Shown here: positions 27,501 to 39,500 of the stretch, piece after piece | Layout of the letters: every line of letters begins with the position of its first letter | Position numbering within the stretch: position 1 is the first letter of the stretch | Source of the DNA: Lycocorax pyrrhopterus obiensis | Taxonomy: Eukaryota; Chordata; Aves; Passeriformes; Paradisaeidae | Reading direction: 5' to 3' | Assembly (NCBI GenBank): GCA_014706295.1 | Contig: JACSVZ010000011.1 | Span: forward strand, 7,302,163 to 7,366,162 | Length of the DNA stretch: 64,000 nt | The notes under the pieces: model-generated | What the model was told of the DNA's origin: nothing | Seen by the model: the letters and a program-made list of their open reading frames with translations, nothing else | Databases searched by the model: none | Program-made: the position numbers and the translations under genes

Positions 27501-30500
27501 GATTGCATAAAATCTGATCCATATTCCACTTTTAAATAATGTATGTATTCACTGAGTTAGTTTTGAGATCTCTGCTGTTGCAGACTTCAAATTGATATCT
27601 GAATTCATTAAACTAGCATGTGATATGTAGTGGGATTGCTCTGTTTTCTGCCCTCAGGTCTGTTGTGCGCTTCGCAGCAAGTCTTTTAGGTAAACTAGTG
27701 GACAGCCTTGCACCATCTATTACTAATGTTTTAGTTCAGGGCAAGCAGGTAAGTCTTTGCTCCTCAGAAATGTATTAAGGAATGATAACAGAAACTAAAC
27801 AAATGGCTTGTTCATTTTGAAGGCCTCTGATGCTTCTTTTCAAAGTACCCAATGGCTTAAAAAAAACCTTACCAAAGAAGAAAAATCCAGAGAAAATAGA
27901 GATATGTTTAATAATTGTATTTGGAATTGAATAATAATTTTAATTAATGACAGGATAAGACTGAAAAGACAGTTCAGCTTTTAGGGAAGAGGGGAAGAGG
28001 CCATGATTTATGTAACTCCTTGGGTTTAAGGTCTCTGGTGAGACCTCAGAACCCCTTCCAATGCCTAAAGGGGCTCCAGTAGAGCTGGAGAGGGACTTTT
28101 GACAAGGGCACGTAGAAACAGGACAAAGGGGAATTGCTTTAAAGTGAGATAGGGTAGGTTTAGATTAGATCTTAGGAAGAAGTTCTCCCCTGTGAGGGTG
28201 GTGAGGGCCTGGCACAGGTTCCCAGAGAATCTGTGGCTGCCCCATCCCTGGGAGTGTTCAAGGCCAGGTTAAACGGGGTTTGGAGCAGGAACGTTGGAAT
28301 GAGATGACCTTTAAGGTCCCTTCCCACTCAAACCTTTCTATGATTTTATCTATATGCCTTCTTATTTCACAAAAGTAGATGGAGTGCAGTAATAAGGCAT
28401 CTTTTGAAAGACTTCTTAAATGAAAATGTAACCACTCTCTGTATGATCGAGCATAAGACAACCTGTGGGTGACAGCTGAGCAAAAGGTCTTTCAGAGTTT
28501 TCTGAAAGAAAGTTTGATCATCAGTGTTTTTTCCTTTCCTAAGGAGGACATTATTTTTCTTCTCAAGCACAATAATTTTAATTAAGTTCATGAATAGCTG
28601 CTTCCAAATAATACTTATTGAACATTTCTGTATTTTTGTATTAAATATGTGTATACTTGCTCATGTGCAATGTTGTTGTCTTGCTCCAGACTGAGGTCTG
28701 GGTTTGTGCTTCTGGCACTACTCAGTGGTAGAAGGAACTACACCTGCATGCAGCATAATTTGAGGCTATTTGCACATTTTTAACCTCACTTCCCTTCCTT
28801 GATCATTTTATAACAATGATCTTTATTACAGCAGAAAAACTAGTGTTGCTGTCCTACTGACACTAGATTAAAAACAAACCAGAATTTTAACAAAGTTCCT
28901 TTTTTTGTGGTTAAACAATCCAGAACCAGCAATACATTTTCTTAAAATTGAGGCTGTAACTTTTAGCATGCTAGTAGGAATAGGAAAACAAAATATAAAT
29001 TCAATTTTGAATTTTAATTGACCTCCACATCTGAAATGTATGAAATTATATAACTGTCTAAACCTAATGTACAGTCCTGATTATAACCAAAGCAGTAGTC
29101 TTGTACATTTTAATTTGGAAAAATATATTCCATATTCACTGTGGTTGTTAGTGAAGTTTATTACTTCAATAGCATCCAATTAACAGTATTAACAAGCTTC
29201 AGCCATTGACATAAAATTACCCTTGTATTGTGAAATTGTTAACAAGCAAGGCAGAGTTGATGCAGTTTAGTTTCTGAATTGCTTTGCAGAGCTTTTGTTC
29301 CTGTCCCTATTTTCTGAACTGTTTTCACTGTACCGCAGGTGACACTGGGAGCTTTTGGCCAGGAGGAAGCAGTTATTTCTAACCCCTTATCACCAGCAGT
29401 GATTAAGAACATCATCTATGAAAAATGCCAATTACAAGATGAAAGAGAAGCCGTGGTGCAGCAGGAACTTGTCATCCATATTGGCTGGATCATCTCAAAT
29501 TCCCCAGAACTGTTCAGTGGGATGCTGAAGATACGCATTGGGTCAGTAAAGTATCTGCTCTTCTTTATTACTGCTGGTATTGCAGGGGAATGTACAGATT
29601 TCAGAGAACCACAAACTTGAATCGAGGTTAAAACATCATTTAGCTCCCACCTGTTCTATTTAGTTCTTTGACAAGGTGACCTACAATGAGGCTGTGCTGG
29701 AGTGTTGTCACATTCCACGGTATCTGCATTTGCTCTGCTACCCACAGAAGTTAATTAATTTTTCACATTTAGGAAGAGACATGCATTTGAATAAGCACTT
29801 CTTTGAAGAGGCCAGGTGCTACTGACTGAGATTTACAGAATCAGTGAGCATGCTTTAGAATCAGAACTTAGAATCAGTGTTTCATCTTCCATATTTTTTT
29901 CCATAAACATGTAGCATTTCAGCACTGGAGGTAGATACCAGCAGCCTTTTTTCTAGCACCCAAGATTCATATTTCTTCTTTAGCAGTACATTCCAGTCAT
30001 CATAAAACCAAAAATTGCCTGTGTTACATTTAACTGGAAGTACATCTATCCTTTTGCACTTAAATGCTTTTCTGTCCCCTCTACAGATCCATGTTACTCC
30101 TCTTTCCTCCCCTTCCTTATTCTCTGTAGCTAATCCTTTTTGCAATTTTTTTTCTTTCTCCCAAGGTTAATGCTAGAGATTCAATTTCCTTTATTTCAGT
30201 GTTATCACCCACTCCAGTGAGCAAAATTAACCTTCTCACAGAAAAGCCGTTCCAGTTTGATAATGATTTGATTTAGTGTCTTGTTATTGATTTGTTTTCA
30301 GGGTTTCATGTTGAAATAGATCAAGTTTCTGACAGCCCTATTACTGTAAAAGCTCCCAGCCAACTGACTTGAATTCACCTCTTATCAGTGAAGAGCTCAG
30401 CAGAAGGTCCACTCTTGACTTTGGTGTGGCTTGTAGGCCACTGCAAAGAGAAAATACCAGCAAGCAACTCACAGACACATTTGAGTCATGAGTGGGGAAA

Positions 30501-33500
30501 GAATTCCTGAGCCAGTTGTGTTGTTAATCTTAGTAACAAGAGAAGGACTCTCTTCACCCAGTAAAATAAATGCAAGTAGTATGTTCTGCATAATGTGATG
30601 GGCCCATATTGCTTAACACTCCCTGGTATCTTGGACATCCAATGTACAGTCCTGGAAACCTCAAATGTACAGCAACACTGAATCAGCTGGCCAGGCATGT
30701 CTAAATTCTGTGTAGTTACTAAGAATTCCTTAGAGAAGAACATGACTTGACTTACATAAGCAAAAACATTCTGCACCTTGTTGGCTAAATAGTTAAATGA
30801 CCACAGAATGTGGCTATAGAGATGACTGCCTAAATCTCTTAAGAATACACTGCATTTTCAGATAAACACGGACAGGCTCTGATGTAACGAAGCCTTGACA
30901 GGTGTTATGGACTATTTGAAGAAAACTAGTTAAGTTTCCTTTTGTTGGTGATGCCTACTTGAACTGAAGCAGTGTAAGGGTAAGAGGCTGAGCTCTGTGC
31001 TTATCTGGCTTCAGGTGTACCTGTACGTTATTTCGTCTTTGATACTGCATCAGAGGCTGGAGCACTGGTTTTACATAATGTGCACAATAAAACTCGGCAT
31101 TTTCCTTCAACACTTTGCCAAGTTCTGCCTCTTTGATACCTAAAGCTAAAAATCTTCACTGTTGCTATATTTTTATTGAATCAAATTTTTTTTGAAAAAG
31201 AAAGTGTGATAGACTGCAAAAAGGAATTTCAAAGGCTAAAACTAGACATAAGCCCTGAAGTCTTTTTAAATTTAAAATACTGTAAATTTTATGGCTTTTT
31301 AAAACTCATCAGCAAAATGCATATATTGTCAGAGCATAATTCTGAGTAGGAATTTTAACATCAAAAGGCAGGTAAATGTTTGTCTTAATGAACATGGGAT
31401 ACAGGGAATGTAGTCTAATCAATTTTCTCTATGGAAAACACGCTTCACAACACATTTCTTAAAATCTGTGCATTATCCCTTTCAGCTTGTTATCATGTTC
31501 CAATCAAACAGGAAAAGTAGGAGAATATTTGTCTGGTATTTTATGCATGTCCTGACAGCCAAATAGCAGGATTGTGTGGAATTCTTATGAGCTGTTTTAT
31601 TAGACTAATTTTTTCCTATTTGGAAACTTTGTATTTAATGAATAAATATATTCCTCCCCTTACGTAGATGGATTATCCATGCTATGCGGTATGAACTCAA
31701 AATCCGTGCTGGGGATATGCCAGCCAAGGACTTGTACCAGATGTCCCCCAGTGAGGTGAAGCAGCTTCTGCTGGATGTTCTTCAGCCTCAGCAGCCGGGC
31801 AGGTAACGAGCTGTGGGGTTGTGGCTCCTATTTTTATTCAGAAATCTCTGTTCAAGTACATTTCATTCCTGAATTACTTTGTGTGCACCTGAAATCACCA
31901 GGTATCTGTAATCAGTTATGTAATTATTTAAGGGATGGTAGCAAAAATGCACTTTTTCATTCTTTCACATGGGCCCAGGTTCTAGAACTGTTTCTTTTCT
32001 ATTGCATATTCTCTTTTCAGCTTTATCTATGTGGAAGTCTCTTTACTGCCACAGAAAAGAGATCTGTCTGCTATAATGTGAACCATTACACTCTTTGATG
32101 TGGAGAAAGGAGCCAAAAATTACCCAATACCTCTACTTAAGTAACTTGTAAGAAGAGTTTGTCTGCTGTTCAGTGCCCTTTCTTCTAGGTTATTATATGA
32201 GTAAGAGCAGATGTTCTCTAGAATTCTTAGAAGATAGTGGTACTGCCTGAAACTTGGAATCTTTTCTCCAAGCTGTAACCAGCTGCCAAAAAGAACATTC
32301 ATTGTGATACAAAGTATGCAAGACAAAAGTTAAAATTGCAGTGTTTCCACTTAAATGTATGGATAAGAGTGAAGACAAAACTCTTCTTCTTGGTTTTACT
32401 TCTAGTTAAGTTCAACTTTGGCACATGATATTGCTCATAATTTCCATAGTCCTTGACTGAATGGATGATGGGTCTTTTCTCTCAACAAAGAGGAACCACA
32501 CATCCTGCTGCTTATGCTCCTGCTTCATTCAAAACACACCTGTGTTTTCCCCCAATCTATAATCCCTGAGAAATAAGCTCCTTAAATTGGTGCCTCATCT
32601 CTCAGTCACCCTGGCTCTGTTCTGTGTCTCCCAGATGCTTTTCAGAGTCTTGTCTGTGCTTATCAGTGCTTGCTGTTTAGTTGCTGTCTCAGCTCGTGTT
32701 GGTGCTGACATTGTCCTGTAAAACCATAGCAGAACAACCCCTCTGCAGCATTTGCCATTAAATATTAATGCTCTTTAGGAGACAATTTGGTCAATCTCAG
32801 TAAGCAATTCAGGCACCATCCTTCATCAGAGATCTTACCTGAGTTGCCACAGCAGCTGCTGCTTTTGATTCCTGTAACACGTGATGGGTAGGTTACTGAA
32901 GGGCACTTGGGTTGATTTTCTGAGGATGAGGATTCTTTTTTGGGTTATCTGGGTACAAAAGCTCGCCAGCATATCCTTCAAAACTTTCAATCTTCTGACT
33001 TCTTTTCTAACTTCTTCCTGTACAGTATTACTAACTCGTTTTTCCTTGCCCATTAGTGACTTGTTTTTAAAAGTTCTCTTCCTGCCAGGAAGTACAGAAC
33101 ACTCTTCTCTTTTTTTTTTTTTTTTTTCTTTTTGGTGACAGCCTTTCCTACTCTTGTGATTTTTTTTTTTTAGAAAAAAATCTCTGCTAATGTGATACCA
33201 CATCTCGCTGCCAGTTAATTTGTCATACAGGAAGGGCTAATGGTCTATTTACCTCCCTAACAGTCTCTCCACAACTCACCTCTCTCCAGGTTTTCACAGA
33301 GGGTAAAATTTTTGCAAGCACAGACTCTCCAGATTACACGTTTTAATCTATTTATGTAGGTCACAATGTTGCAAGTAACCCTTTTTAAATGGAGCATTGT
33401 TCTTTTAATGGTCCAAACAGTTATAAAACTCACTTTGTTTATTCAGTTTGCAGGACTCTCTTCCTTACTCTATTAATGTAGATGGGTCAGAGCATTTTGT

Positions 33501-36500
33501 CACCTTCAAATACTTATTTTTTTGTATTAAGAAAACAACTTGTTATTTTTATCACACCACTGGCCTTTTTGCTTTTATAGAAGTTTTCTTGTCCTAATCC
33601 AAGGACAGAGCTGTACAGACAATAGGATGAAACTGTCATAGTAGACACAACTTTTTGGTAGTTAAGTGTATAATTGAGAAGTGATTTATGAGACACTTGT
33701 CCTTAACTTGTCATGTTTATCCAGTACAGTTATACAGAAAAAGAGCCCACATTGTATGTTGGGTCAACCCTGGCTTTATGGTATTAACTTTAAACATCTC
33801 CTTTGTTCTCAGAAAGTGTATCCCAGTTACCTAAAGCTCAAACCTGTTCAGAAAATGCATCACTTAGTGATAACTTTTTTCCTTTTTTTTCTTAAAAAAA
33901 AACCAACAGAAAAAGCCAAACCAAGACACAGTTTGCTTGGTCTTCTGGTGTAGCCGGGAGTGAGCTACACTAAGAAACTTAAGTGTAAAACCATGCATGG
34001 AGTTGTCAGAATTAGTGCTCTCTTTGCTGGTTGTATCTCAGAAGGAATTCTCACCATTTCTCCAGTATTTAAGAGTAAGGGTTTTTTAATGCAAGGTATT
34101 TTAGTAATTTCATCAAGCACTCTGGTGGCTGCAGGAACAGGTAATTTTGCAAACAAGTAATTTTATTCTAAACATGTCATGTTAATCTACCAATATAAAT
34201 GGAGCAAAAACTAAAATCCCAAGCTTATTAATGCTGAATTAATTTGAGCTAGGCTACAAAAGTTCTGCAAAACAATACTGTTAAAGTTGACCTGGGAATT
34301 TTCCTTTTTTTTTTCTTTTCAAGCAGCCTACCAGAACCAGGTCTTAGAAATACAGAAAGGCATGTTGCAAAGCAGTAATTTAATTGCAGTTTTTCTAAAA
34401 AATAATGTGTGCATTGGTTTTTCTGCTTAAAATTCAAAAAGCAAGTAAGGACTAAGTAACTTGAGGAAGTCTTCGCTGTCAAATATATGCAGGACTGCCA
34501 CACAAGACTGAAATCTGTCTTGTGAATCCACCAATTAAATCATACCCATGGATGCCACTTCTTCAAGTTCCATTGCTGGTGTCTTAAACATTTTGGCTAA
34601 AGCCCCATTCCTACAGTAACACTGAGAAAAAAAAAAAGAAAATTAAATTCTGGACTTGATGGTTTTAAGTACAAAAGAAAAAGGTTGGGGACAATATGCT
34701 TCTGAAGGCAAACAGGATTTGTGATTCATGAAGAATGTAACTCAGTTTGTTCAAAGCCTTCGTTTAACAAAACCATTCTGTTGAATTTTCTAAATTTGCA
34801 GGCCACTTGTTTTCTACAGACCATCAGGAAAAACCCCTGCCTTCAACAATTCTGCTGAAATGTGTTTTTCTAATATGATTAGAGCTGATGAGTTTGATCT
34901 GCTACCATTACTGACCTGCACAGGATGGATTTCACAGTTGCTGCTTTTTCTGCAGTTCCATAAAGCAGAGACACCCCCAAGGGCGACATGGTGATCTCTG
35001 CATGCTGAGCCCCTTTGCTTGCTTTAGGGTGCACCTCAGCAGGGAGCACAGCCTGTGCTGTGTGTGCAGCAGGAGATGGCTTCGGGGTGGCCGCTCACCT
35101 GCCTGCTCCCAGGCCAGGGCGCTGCAGTGCAGTGGTGCCAGGTTTGCTGAGGCTGTCGCTGTGTGCCCACAGGAGCTGGCTGAACAGGAGGCAGCTGGAC
35201 GGCTCCCTGAACAGAACTCCCGCCGGCTTCTACGATCGCGTGTGGCAGATCCTGGAGAGAACCCCCAATGGCTTAATCGTGGCAGGGAGATTCTTGCCCC
35301 AGGTAAACCAGCAGAGAGTCTCAGGTACTGCTGTTCCACCTGACTATTAATGGTGAAATGTTTTATCATTAATGGTTATTTTTACTTAGAGTAACTTGTG
35401 AAGTGGGGAAAAAAAAATATTTTCAAGTTTTCTTTTTTATTTGGAGTAAAATACAATTAGAATAGAATAAAAGCAAACTACTTCTATTAAAGCACATTTA
35501 TAAAACCGTAAGTGTAGAAGATTCTTTCCAAGTCATGGACTGTGAAATATGCTCCCTTTTTGATCCTACAGTGGTCATTATTTCTTAGTTGAGCATTATC
35601 AAGTAGGCTCTGCTTGGGGGTGGTTTTGATTTAATGCATGTGGTCTTTGAATAAAAGTATTACTTGTTTTTCAGCAACCGACCTTATCGGATATGACGAT
35701 GTATGAAATGAATTTTTCCCTACTCGTTGAAGATATGCTGCAAAACATTGACCAGCCACAATACAGGCAGATCATTGTAGAGGTCTGTGGCCAGCAATTA
35801 ATGACATTTTATAATGTGCATTAGCATGTTACAGCCTAAAACAAAACAAAAAAATAACCTAGATTCATGTATTTGAAGAAATAGCATTTTCCATATAAAC
35901 ACTTGCTTCAGTGGTTTCTCCATCGATTGTTTATGATTAACCAGGTTCCTATTACATGTTCAGAATAGAGAAAGTTTGTAATGTTCTTCCCCTTTGGCAA
36001 ATACTAGTGACAGTACCAATACAATTAGGTCAGAGAAGGTAAAAATCTAATAATTCTAAAGTAGCTTTCCTTCAAGTCCTTAGCCCTTTTCTTAACAATT
36101 TTCTAAATCTAAGGAAAACTGCTCTAAAATAACCAGTTTGCCTTCTGAAGGATTCTTCTTTTCCTTTTTGCTGAGGCTGTCTAGTAGCTTTTAGCTGTCT
36201 AGTAACTGATGTAAGTAGCTTTACACTTCTGAATCAGCCACCTTCCCCTTTCCTTGTGTTCCTCATCCTAACAGTAAAGCAAGAGGCTGTTTAAATCCTT
36301 CCCCACCACTGCATATAATGTTTGCTTTTAGAACAGATCAGGAGGAGCTGCACCATTGGTACCTGGCATCTGTGCTGTCCATTCATTGCAGCATTCATTG
36401 TTAGTCCCCAGGTCTGTGCCCCTGGTGCTTGTGAGTGCTCCTCCCCAGGAACATCAAACCCCTCTCAGTTCTGGCTAACAGCTCATGCTCAGGCTGGTTG

Positions 36501-39500
36501 CTGGAACATCCCCCGTTTTTGCTAAAACATAACAAAATCACCAAGCCCAACATGGCCAGAGCAGACTCCACTGCCTACTTGTGGATATTACAACAGGACA
36601 CTCATCATGTTCACCTTCCTATTTTGAACCCGTTTTAGATATAAGGAATGTAAATTCTGATGAACTGAGGCTGTACTGCTCACTGTTGTCTTTGGTTTTT
36701 ATAAACTTTGTCATAACAGAATTTTACCATCTGTGATTACGCCTCAGAATACCAACTGCTGAGGTTCAGTGTTTGCTGCTTTTCACCCTCTCCACGGAGC
36801 ACCAGCATTTGTGCAGCCACACAGTGAACAAATAAAATGGAAAATATCTTCCCTGGCTCCCAGCCAAGTTAGATGTTAATGTCAATCATTTACACTGTGC
36901 CCTTACCTAGGCAGTCACCAGCAATTGTAACCTTTATAAAAGCCTGCTTTTCCAGTGATTCTTTTATCAAAGTCAGAATTCTATTATCTGTGCACTATTA
37001 CCTGTGCCATTATTAAATGGCTTCCTGCTTCAGAGAGGCATATGCAATTACTAGCAGTGCTATTATGTAACCTGAATTCTAAAAAATGAAATTTAAAGTC
37101 TTACAATCTTTTTCTGCCTTCTAGTTGCTGATGGTTATATCTGTTATTTTGGAGAGAAATCCTGAGCTAGAGTTCCAGGACAAAGTGGACTTGGACAAAG
37201 TGGTGCAAGAAGCATTTCATGACTTTCAGAAAGATCACAGCAGTCCAAAGGGAGCTGAAAATCAAGTGAGTGAAATATTGCTGTCTTACAGAATTTACCA
37301 TTCTTATTGAAGTTAGTTCTAAATGTTAATTCCGTGCAGTTCAGAGTAAAAAGCAATTGATAGAAGTTCAGAATGGAACACAAACAAGAAATTAATATAT
37401 CCAAGCGCTGCCTAGGTCTGCAAAGAGCCTCTAAGTAGAGATGAAAGAGGTGCACTTTATTGCTGAGTTGTGAATTCAAAATGTTATGGTAAGGAGAGAA
37501 TACTCAGTGTTCCATGGCTCTGCAGTGGAGTCTCAGTAAAGCTGGAAGAGTTATCCTCAAAGGGGAAAGAATTCATTAGGAGGGACACTAGAACAGAGAA
37601 GAGTTAAAAATAACAAAATAAAAGGAAAAAACTAAGGCTCAGCAAGGAAGTGGGAACTTAGGATCTTATGTAAACAGAGCCTAAGAAAACTTTAATAACC
37701 AAATGAGTCATAGTGACAGTATTAAAGTAAGAACTTGAAATACAGAACTGTTCTTAGTTACTGATTTTTCTGCTAGAGTTGCATTCATGAACTGGCAAAT
37801 TTTTGGTTAAAATTCGAATAAAGAATAAAGGTTTTTAATATTTACTTCACTAGAATTATAGGTTTTATGCTTTAAAGATCTCTAAATATTCTCACTACAA
37901 ATTTTGGTGCCTCAAAGTTCTGAAATTCTGTAATAAAGCCAGGTTTATTGGACTGGTTGAAGGAGAAGATAAGAGTAAAGCAGTGGGCCAAGTCCCAGAT
38001 CTACTGAGGATGATCTTCCTCCAGCTGGCATTTTATTGTGCGCAATATATTTGAAGTTTTCTGTGCTAGCTCTGAAGAATCTATTGATTCATTCATTGAC
38101 ATGCACCAGCCCTTCCTCTTGCTGAATTTAGCTCCTTTAAAAGATGAGGAAGGATGTGCTGCTTAAGAACTCTTTCAAATGTTTCAATGTTCACTTTTTT
38201 GCCACTCATTTTTTGTACTATGATTTGAAAGCAAGCCAGATACCCAGCCCCAGCAATGTGTCAATTTGCACAATACCTTTGTTTAGAAAAGAACACAATT
38301 TTCTTGAAATTATGATCCTTTTGGTCTGTGTTGGAGGGTAGTGACTCTGTGGCCATAGCAGAACCACCCATCAGCCACACAAATGGCTCTCAAGTGCCAG
38401 CTCCACACAGCATCTGGAGTTTGCTACTGACTTCTGTGACAAGCTGCAACTCCCCAATGGCTATAAACAGAAAGGAAAGTTCCATGCAAACCCCAGTTTT
38501 TCCTGGTGCTGCCCTAGCCTCTATTGAAGTGATGAATTTTTTTCTCCAAGCCCAGACCTACTTAGAATAATGCCTTTTTGCCTCTTAGAAAGAGCCCCCA
38601 GTTTAGCGTTGTGAATAGTATTTCAGATTGTTGTTGGAAATTCAGCTCCTTGCATTAAAATTTTCTGGAACCTGACTCCCCTATTCCCAGGTGGATGGCT
38701 GCTGGCAGTTACCTGTAACTCTGTCTGGAGTTGTTCTTAGGGTGTTGTGTCTCAAGGTTTCCTAACATTGCTAAAAATTCCTGAGTTGTCTGAACTATGG
38801 TCTTCCATTAACTGACTTGCAAATATTCTGAACTTTGTTAATTCCCTGTTAACATGTAATAAATATCAAAATTATTTATTCTAGTAAGTTTAGACAGATC
38901 CTAAAACTACAGAAGTCTTAATATTTCCTCCACACAATCTCTGCCCTTGATCTAATAAAAGTAATCAATTTCCTGAATTAAAGCATTGAACATTTTTTAG
39001 AGAAGCTAATACATAATTTGAGAGTAAGCAGGTGTTTTAATGTCACTAACTGTGAAAAACAGGTGTTCAGTGAAGGACACCTATTTTGGTGATCTGATTA
39101 ATGAATGACTTCATGTGCTACCTGTGGTTTGGATCTTGGATTTTTTCCTTCTGAATAAATCCTCAGTCAGTTTACACCTCATGTACACCCGAGGCCCTGG
39201 CTCACCATTCTACCACACAGGCATCACCCAGCTGCATGTTTTAGGAGAGCAGTTGTTCTCTGACAGCTATGACATTTTAAAAAATGTTAAGAAGGTGGTA
39301 TGTGTGCAGTCCTGGAAAACTCAGTGAGGAAATAGATGCAGGTAAGTACATATGGGAGAATTCTGAAAATTGAGCAGAATTTTTCTCTAGCTTTAGAGTC
39401 TAAAAAACACATTTGCATTCTTAACATATCTGATGTTGTTCTTGTTTCCCTGGGTTTGGCTGCTTTCCACATTCACACTAATGGCAGCCTCCTTTCCCTC

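Noticed and set aside
35002..35343. Open frames running into PHKB exon 19 from upstream
   Set aside because: The in-frame extension upstream of 35173 has no counterpart in human PHKB, and the CCCACAG acceptor gives an exact join from the previous exon.
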